Origin: Rubrivirga marina
GTDB taxonomy: Bacteria; Bacteroidota; Rhodothermia; Rhodothermales; Rubricoccaceae
DNA: 47,271 bases
Direction of reading: 5' to 3'
NCBI RefSeq assembly: GCF_002283365.1
Contig: NZ_MQWD01000001.1
Location: 4,509,203-4,556,473, forward strand
Position 1 is the first letter of the stretch; every line of letters begins with the position of its first letter. The position numbers and the translations under genes are program-made. The notes beneath the pieces are model-generated. The model was not told the DNA's origin, searched no databases, and worked only from the letters and a program-made list of their open reading frames with translations. Shown here one piece after another: positions 15,125-24,800 of the stretch.

Positions 15125-16843
15125 CTACATCTGCTCTGGCGCGGTGACCCCGAGGATCGTCAGCCCGTTCTTGAGGACCGTCCGCGTGGCGCGGGCCAGC
15201 TTCAGGCGGGCCGTCGCGAGCTCGGTCTCCTCGCCGACGATCCGGCAGTCGCGGTAGAACGCGTTGAACGCCGTCGCCACGTCGCGGAGGAACGTCGCCA
15301 GCTTGTGCGGCGCGCGGGCGTCGGCCGCCGTGCGGACCTCGTCGGGGAACTGGAGGAGCGTCTTGACCAGGGCCTCCTCGCTCTCGTGACTGAGCACACT
15401 CAGGTCGGCGTCGCCCGAGGCGTCGAGGCCGGTCTCCTCGGCCTTCCGCTCGATCGACGCGATCCGAGCGTGGGCGTACTGGAGGTAGAACACGGGGTTC
15501 TTCTCGCTCGCCTCCTTGGCCAGGTCGAGGTCGAACTCGAGGTGCGTGCCGGGCGCGCGCATGAGGAAGAAGAACCGCGTGACGTCCTCGCCGACCTCGC
15601 TCATGAGGTCGTCGAGCGTCTCGTAGGTCGCCTTCCGCGTGCTCATCTTGACCGGCTGCCCGCCGCGGACGAGCGTGACGAACTGGTACACGACGACTTC
15701 GATGGCGTCGGCGTCGCCGCCGAGCGCGGTCACGCCGCGGAGCACGTCGGGGTACGTCGCGATGTGGTCGGCGCCGAACACGTCGAGCACGAGGTCGGCG
15801 CGGCTGAGCTTGTCGAGGTGGTAGGCGATGTCGGGCAGCCGGTACGTCGGCTCACCGGACGACTTGACGAGGACCGTGTCCTTGCCCTCCTCGTCGCCGT
15901 CGCGCGAGTCAGTCTTCCCGAGCGCGGACGTCCTGAACCACACGGCGCCGTCTTCCTCGTAGGCGAGGTCGTTGGCTTTGAGCGTCTCGACGACGTCCCA
16001 GACGGGCGCCGGGTCGCCCTCGTACAGAGTGCGCTCGTTGAACGTCGAGTCCATCTCGACGCCGAGCCGTTTGAGCGTCGCCATGATCTCGGCGAACACG
16101 GCCTGCTCGGCGGCCTCCTTGAACGGCGCCTCGTCGGGCGCGTCGAGAAGCGCGTCGCCGTGCGCGTCGGCCAGGGCCTGCGCCACGTCGGTGATGTACT
16201 CGCCGCGGTAGCCGTCGTCGGGGAACGAGGCCGGCACCTCCAGGCCGTCCTCCAGCGTCTTCGTCGGCCCGCCCGGTCGGACGACGGCCTCGTAGCGAGC
16301 GCGGACGCTCTGCCCGAGCACCCGCATCTGGCGGCCGGCGTCGTTGAAGTAGTACTCGCGCGTGACCTTATAGCCCGTCCAGTCGAGCAGGTTGGCGATG
16401 GTGTCGCCGAGGACGGCGTTTCGCCCGTGGCCGACCGTCAGCGGGCCGGTGGGGTTGGCCGAGACGTACTCGACGATGGCCGTCTCGCCGTCGTGGTCCG
16501 CGACCCGGCCGTAGTCGGCGCCCTGCTCCAACAACTCCGCCAGCCCGGCGGTAAGGTGGGCGCTCGCGAACCGGACGTTCAAAAAGCCCGGCCCGGCGAC
16601 CTCGACGGCCGCGACGCGCGTGGGGTCGACCTCGATCCGCTCGGCGACGCCCTCGGCGATGGCGCGCGGGCTCCGGCGGAGCGGGCGCGCGAGTTGGAGC
16701 GCCACGTTCGTGGCGAGGTCCCCGTGAGACGGGTCGTTCGGCGTCTGGAACTCGACCTCGACCGCCTCGGCGTCGAAGTCGTCGGGGAGATCGGGGAGCG
16801 CCGCGAGGGCGGCGCGGACGGCGGCGGCGAGCGTGTCCTCCAT
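15125..16843 (-). CDS. argS: Arginyl-tRNA synthetase
   Basis: Class I synthetase charging tRNA-Arg, 572 aa, full length. The N-terminal additional domain includes NDPSHGDLATNVALQLAR. The HIGH-equivalent lies in SANPTGPLTVGHGRNA (128-143). QPVKMSTRKATYETLDDL is the KMSK-equivalent, and the C-terminal anticodon-binding domain ends with GLTILGVTAPEQM. The gene is monocistronic in appearance, divergent from the DUF3298 lipoprotein with 78 nt between them. Confidence 0.98.
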   Translation of the reverse strand: MEDTLAAAVRAALAALPDLPDDFDAEAVEVEFQTPNDPSHGDLATNVALQLARPLRRSPRAIAEGVAERIEVDPTRVAAVEVAGPGFLNVRFASAHLTAGLAELLEQGADYGRVADHDGETAIVEYVSANPTGPLTVGHGRNAVLGDTIANLLDWTGYKVTREYYFNDAGRQMRVLGQSVRARYEAVVRPGGPTKTLEDGLEVPASFPDDGYRGEYITDVAQALADAHGDALLDAPDEAPFKEAAEQAVFAEIMATLKRLGVEMDSTFNERTLYEGDPAPVWDVVETLKANDLAYEEDGAVWFRTSALGKTDSRDGDEEGKDTVLVKSSGEPTYRLPDIAYHLDKLSRADLVLDVFGADHIATYPDVLRGVTALGGDADAIEVVVYQFVTLVRGGQPVKMSTRKATYETLDDLMSEVGEDVTRFFFLMRAPGTHLEFDLDLAKEASEKNPVFYLQYAHARIASIERKAEETGLDASGDADLSVLSHESEEALVKTLLQFPDEVRTAADARAPHKLATFLRDVATAFNAFYRDCRIVGEETELATARLKLARATRTVLKNGLTILGVTAPEQM

Positions 16844-16921
16844 GAGGAGTCGGTCGGGATGCGGACCGCCAAGCTACCCCGGGCGTACGCCCGCCCCCGG
16901 AGCCTCGCCCGCTGTTCACAC

Positions 16922-17767
16922 ATGCGCCTCGCCTCTCTCGTCGCCCTGCTCGCCGGCCTGACCGTCCTCGCGGCCTGCGGCCCCGACCCCGCGCCCGACG
17001 CTCCCGAGGCGGGCCCGCTCGAGTCTCCCGCCCCGCCGAGCCCGACGTCTGGCCCGTCGCTCACCGTCGCCGTCGACTCGCTCCTCCGTGACGAGCCCGA
17101 CCTCAACTACCGCGTCGCCATCGGCTACCCGCAGATCCGCGGGACCTCCGGCGAGCCGATGGCACCGGCGCTCCAGGCCGTCAACGCCGCCATCCGCGAC
17201 ACCGTCGAAGCGCTCGCCGACGACTTCCGGCCCGAGGCCCCACCGCCGGGCGCCGACGCACCGCACTATCCCGTCGAGGTCGATGGGGGCACGCCGCGCT
17301 CGTGGATCTCGGACGACGCGTTCAGCGCGCTCGTCGAGGTCTACGCCTACACCGGCGGCGCCCACGGCAACACGTACTTCCTGCCCCTCACCTTCGACCT
17401 CACGACCGGCGAGGCCGTCCGCCCCGCCGACCTCTTCGCCGAGGGCACGCCGTGGGCCGACACGCTCGCGGCGCACACCGAGCGCGGCGTCCTGCGCTGG
17501 CTCGGCGACCGCGGCGCGCTCTTCGCCGAGGGCCTCGACCCCATCCGCGAGGGCCGCGTCGACCTCACGCTCGACCCCGACTCTCTCGTAGTCCACGTCC
17601 CGCCGTATCAACTCTCGGCCTACGCCGCCGGCTCGTTCCACGTCGGCGTGCCGCTGTCGGCGGTCGCGCCGTTCGCGCGGCCGGGCAGCGTGCTGGCGCG
17701 CCTGACCGACGGCCCGGCGGTTCAGGCGACCGACCCGTCAACGAGCCGTACCCTCAGAGGCGACTAG
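16922..17767 (+). CDS. DUF3298/DUF4163 lipoprotein
   Basis: A 281-aa lipoprotein with lipobox Cys19 (VLAAC) and a Pro/Ala-rich linker to about residue 45. The core has the DUF4163 region (VAIGYPQIRG) and the DUF3298 signature YTGGAHGNTYFLPLTFDLTTG followed by ADLF and the final VPPYQLSAYAAGSFHVGVPL. Such domains occur in RsiV-type lysozyme-binding anti-sigma factors and in many envelope lipoproteins; no transmembrane anti-sigma segment is seen here, so a surface-binding role is only a suggestion. A second small exported protein follows after 47 nt. Confidence 0.82.
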   Translation: MRLASLVALLAGLTVLAACGPDPAPDAPEAGPLESPAPPSPTSGPSLTVAVDSLLRDEPDLNYRVAIGYPQIRGTSGEPMAPALQAVNAAIRDTVEALADDFRPEAPPPGADAPHYPVEVDGGTPRSWISDDAFSALVEVYAYTGGAHGNTYFLPLTFDLTTGEAVRPADLFAEGTPWADTLAAHTERGVLRWLGDRGALFAEGLDPIREGRVDLTLDPDSLVVHVPPYQLSAYAAGSFHVGVPLSAVAPFARPGSVLARLTDGPAVQATDPSTSRTLRGD

Positions 17768-17814
17768 TGGCGCCCGGCTCGGCGGGGGCCCCAGAGTCGA
17801 CAGCCCTCGCCGCC

Positions 17815-18201
17815 ATGGTTCGCCCGCTCCTCCTCGCCGCCCTGCTGGCCGCCTCCGCCAGCGCCCAGGTCGCGCCCGACCGCGACGTCCGGCTCGACGG
17901 CCAGTCGATCGTCGGCCGCTGGCACGCCGTCGAGGTCGTCGACGACGCCGACGCTACGGCCGATCTCCGCCGTGGGCTCCTCTCGACGACGCTCGTCGTC
18001 AACCCGACGGGCCACGTGATCCTCCGGGGGACGGACCGTCGGGAGGGCCGCGGCGCGCCGTCGGCGTTCTCGGGCCGGATAGAGGGCGACCGCCTCCGCC
18101 TCGGCGGCTTGCCGGGCGAGGCCGAGGTAGCCGTCTACGGCTGGCGGCTCCACCTCGTCGACCCCCGCGGCCGCCGGACCGTCTTCGAGCGCGAGCGCTG
18201 A
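17815..18201 (+). CDS. Small exported hypothetical protein, lipocalin-like
   Basis: A 128-aa protein with a signal peptide (about 1-18, ASASAQ). The mature part begins with a SIVGRWHAVEV motif like the GxW of small lipocalin-like or calycin domains, then repeated short beta strands (TLVVNPTGHVILRG, GRIEGDRLRLGG). The family is not firmly recognised. It is probably cotranscribed with the DUF3298 lipoprotein upstream, and it converges on rodA 100 nt away. Confidence 0.7.
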   Translation: MVRPLLLAALLAASASAQVAPDRDVRLDGQSIVGRWHAVEVVDDADATADLRRGLLSTTLVVNPTGHVILRGTDRREGRGAPSAFSGRIEGDRLRLGGLPGEAEVAVYGWRLHLVDPRGRRTVFERER

Positions 18202-18301
18202 GGGGGAAGCGGGAACCGGGGCGTGGGAACCGGCAAACCCGATTGCCGGACGATCTGCCGGTTCCTCTTTCCCTGGTTCCCACGTCCCAGCGGCGAAGCC
18301 G

Positions 18302-19555
18302 CTACGAGTACACCGCGAACTGGTCGCGCTTGGCGTGGAGGTTCAGCGCGATGGCCAGCATCGCCGTGTTCGCCAGCAGCGCCGAGCCGCCGTACGAGAT
18401 GAACGGCAACGGGATGCCGATGACCGGCATGAGCCCGATCGTCATCCCGACGTTGATCAGGATGTGGACGAGGAAGATCCCCGTCATCCCGGCGATGAAC
18501 AATCGTGGCAGGGCGAAGCCGGCCTGCACTCCCAGCCCCGCCATGCGGATCAGGAGGAACGCGAACACGAGGAGCACGGCCATCGAGCCGAGGAACCCGA
18601 ACTCCTCGCCGATCACGCAATAGATGAAGTCGGTCGAATTCTCCGGGATGTAGGCCAGCTGCGTCTGCGTCCCGTTCGTGAACCCCTTGCCGAAGAGTCC
18701 GCCTGAACCGATCGCGGCCTTGGCCTGGATCACGTGGAAGCCGGCCCCGTAGCGGAACGCCTCCGGGTCGTCGAACGCCACGAGGCGGTCGACCTGGTGC
18801 GGCTCGAGCACGCGGAACAGCCCGAACCACGCCGCGATCGCGATCGCCCCGACGCCGACGAGCATCAGCGCCGACATGGCCTTCGAGCGCGTCCAGAGGA
18901 GCATCCCGACGGTCGCGAGGCCCACGAAGATGGCCGCGTAGGCCGGGCTCACGATCACGAGGTAGACGGCCGCCGCCGCGCCGCCCGCCAGCGCCATCCA
19001 CGGGAGCGGGACGGCCCCGCTCCAGAACATCATGATGGGGATGAGCGCCAGGAAGACGAGGCCCGTCCCGGTGTCGTTCTGCATCACCACGAGGACCGCC
19101 GGGATCAGGATCAGCAGGGCGGCCCCGACGAGGTAGGGCACGCTCCCCCGGCGGGCCTCCTTCCGCGACAGGAGCGCCGTCACGGCGAGGACGGTCCCCA
19201 CCTTCGCGATCTCGGCCACCTGCAGCCCGACGGGCCCGATGTACAGCCAGCTCTTGGCGCCGTTCACCTCGCGGCCGAACGCGAGCGCGGCCCCGAGCAG
19301 CCCGAGGCAGACCACGTAGGCCACGGGCGCCGCCTTGACGATGAACCGCGCCGGCAGCAGCAGGATGATCCCCAACACCGCCGCCGAGATGCCGAACCAC
19401 TGGAGTTGGCGGTTGAAGTTCTGCTGGACCGACTCGAGCAAGAACTCCCGCGCGGGCCCGTGCGTCGCGCTGTAGATCGCCGTCAGCCCGATACCGACCA
19501 GGGCCACCCACAGCAGGATGCTGACCCAGTCGAGGTTCTTGTACCAGGGACGCAT
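18302..19555 (-). CDS. rodA: SEDS peptidoglycan glycosyltransferase RodA
   Basis: Polymerises lipid II for cell elongation together with PBP2. The 417-aa protein has about ten membrane helices. SEDS landmarks include GREVNGAKSWLYIGPVGLQVAEIAKV (95-118), QNDTGTGLVF with the conserved Asp161 in the large loop region, the GKGFTNGTQTQLAYIPENSTDFIYCVIGEEFGFLG block and the C-terminal GIPLPFISYGGSALL. It lies 87 nt downstream of mrdA on the same strand, the standard pbpA-rodA order. The mreBCD genes usually found beside them are not in the window. Confidence 0.97.
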   Translation of the reverse strand: MRPWYKNLDWVSILLWVALVGIGLTAIYSATHGPAREFLLESVQQNFNRQLQWFGISAAVLGIILLLPARFIVKAAPVAYVVCLGLLGAALAFGREVNGAKSWLYIGPVGLQVAEIAKVGTVLAVTALLSRKEARRGSVPYLVGAALLILIPAVLVVMQNDTGTGLVFLALIPIMMFWSGAVPLPWMALAGGAAAAVYLVIVSPAYAAIFVGLATVGMLLWTRSKAMSALMLVGVGAIAIAAWFGLFRVLEPHQVDRLVAFDDPEAFRYGAGFHVIQAKAAIGSGGLFGKGFTNGTQTQLAYIPENSTDFIYCVIGEEFGFLGSMAVLLVFAFLLIRMAGLGVQAGFALPRLFIAGMTGIFLVHILINVGMTIGLMPVIGIPLPFISYGGSALLANTAMLAIALNLHAKRDQFAVYS

Positions 19556-19642
19556 AGGGAGTTCGGAGTTGAGAGTTGGGAGATCAGCGTTCGGGCAAGC
19601 GGGGTGACGACTCGGAACCCCGACCCCCGAACCTTGAACTCG

Positions 19643-21532
19643 CTAGATGCGGCCGACGGAGCGCTGGGCGCGGACGAACGGGATGAGCGCGTTGCGCTGC
19701 GGCGAGACGATCTGGCCGCGGAAGTACTGCTCGATCATGAGGGACGCGATCGGCGCCGCGGTCGTCGACCCGAACCCGGCGTTCTCGACGATCACGCCGA
19801 CCGCCACCTGGGGGTCGTCGACGGGCGCGTAGGCGATGAACACGGCGTGGTCCTTGCCGCGCGGGTTCTCGGCCGTGCCCGTCTTGCCGGCGACGGTGAT
19901 CTCGGGGAACTCGCCGGCCGCCGGGATCTGCGCCCGCCGCGCCGTGCCGTTCGCGACCACGGCCTCCATCCCCTCGCGGACGACCTGGAAGTTCCGCGGC
20001 TCGATCGGGATCTGCTGCGGGCGGCGGCGGGCCGGCGTCGTCGTGACGCCCGTCTCGGGGTTGGTCTGCTGCATCACGAGGTGCGGCGTCACGAGCGTCC
20101 CGCCGTTCCCGATGGCGGCCGTGTAGCGGGCGAGTTGGAGCGGGCTCGTGCCCATGTTGCCCTGCCCGATTCCGAGGTTGACGGTGTAGCCGGGGCCCCA
20201 ACCGGCCGGGAAAACGCGGTCGTAATACGACGAGTCCGGGATGAGGCCCGTCCCCTGGTTGGGGATGTCGATGGGCGCGAGCTGGCCGAAGCCGAACCGG
20301 TGGGCCCACTCGCCCCACATGTCGAGGTTCATCCGGATGCCCTCGGGGTGGGCCTCGTTGACGAACGTGTCGTTCATCAGCCGGAAGAAGAACGTGTTGC
20401 AGGACACGCGGATGGCGTCGCGGACGGCGATGTTGCCGTGGCTCCCGCCGTGGCACCGGTAGAGCCGGCCGAGGACGTAGCCGCCGCCGCAGTAGAGCGT
20501 CGTGTTCTCGTCGATCATCCCTTCCTGGAGCGCGACGGCGGCCATGAACGGCTTCCACGTCGAGCCCGGCGGGAGCGCCGTCTGGGTCGCCCGGTTGAAG
20601 TCGGGCTGCTCGGGGTTGCGGTAGAGGAAGTCGACCTCGGCCTGGGTGAACCCGTCGCGATAGATCGAGAGGTCGAAGTCGGGCGCCGAGACCATCGAGA
20701 TGACCCCGCCCGTCTTGGCGTCCAGCATCACGGCCCCGCCGCGCTTGTTGACGAACAGGCTCTCGGCGAGGGCCTGGACGCGGGCGTCGACGGCGAGCGT
20801 GAGGGCGAAGCCCGATTCGGGCTCGACGTCCTGCTCGCCGCCCTCGTACGCCTCGACCTCCATGCCGTGGACGTTCTTGAGCACGAACTCGCGCCCGACG
20901 CGCCCGCGCAGGACCGGCTCGTACTCGGCCTCGATGCCGGACTTGCCGATCCGGTCGCCGAGGCGGTAGCCCTGTTCGCGCATGGCGTCGAGTTCGTCGG
21001 AGTTGATCTCGTTGACGAACCCGAGCGCGTGCGTGAGCCGGGCGTCGCCGTGGTAGCGCCGCTGCTGGTCCTCGCGGAAGTTGATCCCCCGGAGGCGGTA
21101 CTGGTTCTCCTGCAGCCGGGCGAACGTCCAGAACGGGACGTTCTCGAGGAGCACGTCCTCCTGGTACGCCGAGCGCTCGGTGATCTCCGCGTAGCGGGCT
21201 TCGAGCTCCTCCAGGGGCCGCCCGGCCAGCTCGGCCACGAGCGGAAGGTCGGCCTCGTCGAAGTAGCGCGGCGCGACGGTCACGCTCACGGTCGTCTCGT
21301 TGTCGACGAGAAGGATCCCGTTCCGGTCGAAGATGTAGCCGCGGGCGGGCCGGACGATCTTGGTCTCGATCGCGTTGCCCTCCGCCTCGGTCGCGTACTG
21401 CTCCCGGTCGACGATCTGCATCTGCACCAGCCGCGCCCCCAGGAACGCGACGAGCCCGAGAACGAGGACGCTGAAGACGCGGTAGCGGAGGCGCGCGTCG
21501 TCGCGGGCGGTCTGGGCGAGTACGGTGGGCAT
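19643..21532 (-). CDS. mrdA: Penicillin-binding protein 2 (elongation transpeptidase)
   Basis: Transpeptidase partner of RodA, 629 aa. One N-terminal membrane span (about 18-38) is followed by a PBP dimerisation/pedestal domain with RPARGYIFDRNG (61-72). The transpeptidase domain has Ser324 in GSTWKP (SxxK), SCN at 377-379 (SxN) and KTG at 550-552. The start was set at the ATG at 21532; the frame stays open far upstream but only as antisense to the next gene. Cys348 and Cys360 flank a GGS-rich loop in the region where Gram-negative PBP2 proteins bind zinc. Confidence 0.97.
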   Translation of the reverse strand: MPTVLAQTARDDARLRYRVFSVLVLGLVAFLGARLVQMQIVDREQYATEAEGNAIETKIVRPARGYIFDRNGILLVDNETTVSVTVAPRYFDEADLPLVAELAGRPLEELEARYAEITERSAYQEDVLLENVPFWTFARLQENQYRLRGINFREDQQRRYHGDARLTHALGFVNEINSDELDAMREQGYRLGDRIGKSGIEAEYEPVLRGRVGREFVLKNVHGMEVEAYEGGEQDVEPESGFALTLAVDARVQALAESLFVNKRGGAVMLDAKTGGVISMVSAPDFDLSIYRDGFTQAEVDFLYRNPEQPDFNRATQTALPPGSTWKPFMAAVALQEGMIDENTTLYCGGGYVLGRLYRCHGGSHGNIAVRDAIRVSCNTFFFRLMNDTFVNEAHPEGIRMNLDMWGEWAHRFGFGQLAPIDIPNQGTGLIPDSSYYDRVFPAGWGPGYTVNLGIGQGNMGTSPLQLARYTAAIGNGGTLVTPHLVMQQTNPETGVTTTPARRRPQQIPIEPRNFQVVREGMEAVVANGTARRAQIPAAGEFPEITVAGKTGTAENPRGKDHAVFIAYAPVDDPQVAVGVIVENAGFGSTTAAPIASLMIEQYFRGQIVSPQRNALIPFVRAQRSVGRI

Positions 21533-21871
21533 GGGGCGTCCGGGGGCGGAGGGCCGAGGGCGATTCGGAGGGCCCTGGGTCGGGGAGCGTACGAACGCCG
21601 GCCCGCGCCGGTTCGTGCAGTCCACGGGGTTCTTCGCGGGCCCTCCGGATGTCACGGGCGCCCTTCCGACGTGCCTCCACCGGGGGCTCGGGAATCGCCC
21701 CAGCGCGCCCCCAGCGCCGGATCCGAAGAACACGACCGGCGCCGGGGGGTATGCCCACGCCCGGCCCGAGGCGGACCCGCCCGGCCCGGGCTCCGGCGTG
21801 GGGCCATCCGCCGTGCCCCCCGTGACGCCGACCGGTCCTGGCCCGGCCACTCCCTCCCGCCCCGCTCTGCC
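21533..21871. other. Divergent intergenic region without a recognisable gene
   Basis: A 339-bp region between the divergent starts of mrdA and the metallopeptidase-barrel gene. It must hold two promoters, but no convincing -35/-10 or Bacteroidota-type TAnnTTTG element is evident. Several GC palindromes are present (for example GCGCCGG...CCGGCGC around 21715-21755), of a kind common by chance at this base composition. No RNA gene is recognised. Confidence 0.5.
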
Positions 21872-24800
21872 ATGCGCTCCCGCTCCCTCCCGGCCCTGCT
21901 GGTCGCCGCGTTCCTGTTCGCGCTCGTGCCCGAGGCCCAGGCCCAGTACTTCGGCCGCAACAAGGTCCGGTACGACGACTTCGACTTCCGCATCCTCGAG
22001 ACCGAGCACTTCGACCTCTACTACTACGAGGGGATGGAGCAGGCCTCGCGCGACGTGGCCCGGATGGCCGAGCGGTGGTACGACCGGCTCTCCTCGATCC
22101 TCGGCCACGAGTTCGACGAACGGAAGTCGATCATCCTCTACGCCGACGACGCTGACTTCCGTCAGACGAACATCGCCAACATCGGCGAGGGCACGCAGGG
22201 CGTGACGGAGGGGGCCCGCCAGCGCGTCGTGCTCCCCATGGCCGGGACCTACGCCGAGACCGACCACGTGCTCGGCCACGAGCTCGTCCACCAGTTCCAG
22301 TACGACATCTCGCAGCGGAGCGGCCGGTTCGCCCAGTTCATCCGCCTCCCCCTCTTCGTCATCGAGGGGATGGCCGAGTACTACTCGGTCGGGCGGGAGG
22401 ACGCGCTCACGGCCATGTGGATGCGCGACGCCGTCCTCCGCGACGACTTCCCGACCCTCGACGACCTCCAGCGCTCCGGCGCTTACAACGAGTACCAGTA
22501 CGGCCAGCCGTTCTGGGCCTACCTCGCCGGCACCTACGGCGACCAGGCCGGCGTCCAGTTTTTCCGCACGGCGCTCGACATGCCGCTCGACTCGGCCGTC
22601 GTCGCCGTGACCGGCCTCTCCCCCGACGACTTCTCGGCCCGCTGGCGGGTCGCGCTCGAGGACCAGCTCGCGCCGCCGGCCGCCGGCCGCTCCGTGCCCG
22701 GCCCCGACCGGACCGACGAGGAGCTCGAGGCCATCGCCAAGGACCGGCGCGAGCGCGCCGAGGCCATCGCCGAGGGCGACCGCCCCGACCGGCCCCGCTT
22801 CCTCGCCTACCCCGACTCGCTCCCCCGTCTCACTGCGCAGCGCCTCCTGGCGCGAGAACGTGAGACCGGCACCATCAACATCGCGCCCCAGCTCTCGCCC
22901 GACGGCCGCTACGTGGCCTACCTCAGTGAGCTCGACCTGTTCGGCATCGACCTGTTCTTGGCCGACGCCGAGACGGGCGAGGTCCTGACCAAGCTCGAGA
23001 GCGCGACGACCGACCCACACCTTGACGCGCTCCGCTTTATCGAGAGCGCGGGCACGTGGAGCCCCGACGGGACGCAGTTCGCCTACGTCGTGTTCGCGGG
23101 CGGCGACAACGAGATCGCCCTCCTCGACGTCGACCGACGCGACGTCGTCCGCCGCCTCGCCGTCGAGGGGATCGGGGCCATCAAGGACCCGGCGTGGAGC
23201 CCGGACGGGACGCGCATCGCGTTCGCCGGCGTCCGCGGGGGGATCACCGACCTCTACGTCGTCGAGCTCGCCACGGGCGAGGTGACCCAGCTGACGAACG
23301 ACCGGTTCGCCGACCTCCAGCCGGCCTGGAGCCCGGACGGCACCCAGATCGCGTTCTCGACCGACCGTGGGGCCGGGACGGACTTCGTCCGCCTCACGTT
23401 CTCGCCGATGCAGCTCGCGCTGTACGACGTCGCGGACGGGACGATCGAGACGCTCGGCGTGTTCTCGGGCGTCAAGCACATCAACCCGGCGTGGGCGCCG
23501 GACGGCGAGAGCCTCTACTTCATCTCCGACCGGGGCGGGTTCAACGACGTCTACCGCCTCGACGTCGCCACGGGCGAGGCCTACCAGGTGACGAACCTCG
23601 CGACGGGCGTCTCGGGCATCGCCGACCTCTCGCCGGCGCTGTCCGTCGCCGAGCAGACCGGCAACCTGGCGTACTCCGTGTTCGAGGGCCAGCGCTACTC
23701 GGTCTACCGCACCGAGGCGGCGGATGCAGTCGGCACCCCGGTCGGCGGGACGGCCTCGAACGCCGCGGCCATCCTCCCGCCGGAGGACGCCTACGCCCGG
23801 TCCGTCGTCCAGAACTACATCGCCGACGCGACCGGCGGGCTCCCCGAGGCGACCACCTTCCCGACGCGCGGGTACAGCCCAAAGCTCTCGCTCGACTACA
23901 TCAGCCAGCCCCAGGTCGGCGTGGGCACCGACCCGTACTACAACTCGGGCTTCGGCATCTCGGGCGGCATCTCGTTCCTGTTCTCGGACCAGCTCTCGGA
24001 CAACGTCCTCGGCCTCGCCGTCGCCGCGCAGGGGACGTTCAAGGACATCGGCGGGCAGGCGCTCTACCTCAACCGCGGCAAGCGGCTGACCTACGGCGCC
24101 ATCGCCGGCCACATCCCGTACCTCCAGGTGTTCTACGACCGGCCGCCGCTCGAGGAGCCGGACGAGGTGGACCTCATCGGGTTCACGCGCTACTACTACC
24201 GGACGTACGTGACGCAGGCCTCCGGGCTCGCGTCGTACCCGCTCAACCAGAGCCAGCGGTTCGAGGCCGAGCTCGGGTACCGCCGCCTCGGCTACGACGT
24301 CGAGTACGACGCGTACTACCAGACCGGCTCCGGCTGCTGCGGCATCGAGCGGCGCGAGCTCGACTCGTTCTCGATCGACCCGCTCCACCTCGGGCAGGGC
24401 GGCGTCGCCTACGTCGGCGACACGTCGCTCTTCGGGTTCACCTCGCCCATCCGCGGCTCGCGCTACCGCCTCGGCGCCGACCTCACGGCGGGCTCGCTGG
24501 TCTTCGGCTCGGTCACGGCCGACGCCCGGACGTACGTCTTTACGCGCCCGCCGGGGTTCCCGCGCCGTACGCCGGTCACGCTGGCCGCCCGCCTCCTCCA
24601 CTTCGGCCGCTACGGCGCCGACGCCGAGTCCGGCCGGCTCACGCCGATCCTCCTCGGCAACCCGCAACTCGTCCGCGGCTACAACCCGCGCTCGTTCGAC
24701 TCGAACGAGACGTTCGGCGCGTTCGTCGACCGGATCTACGGCAGCCGCCTCGCGGTCGCCTCGATCGAGGCCCGGCTCCCGCTCCTCGGCGTCCCCCAGC

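Noticed and set aside
19643-24667. A 1674-aa minus-strand frame extending mrdA upstream
   Set aside because: Sequence beyond 21532 is antisense to the metallopeptidase-barrel gene and has no domain; PBP2 begins cleanly at MPTVLAQTAR.
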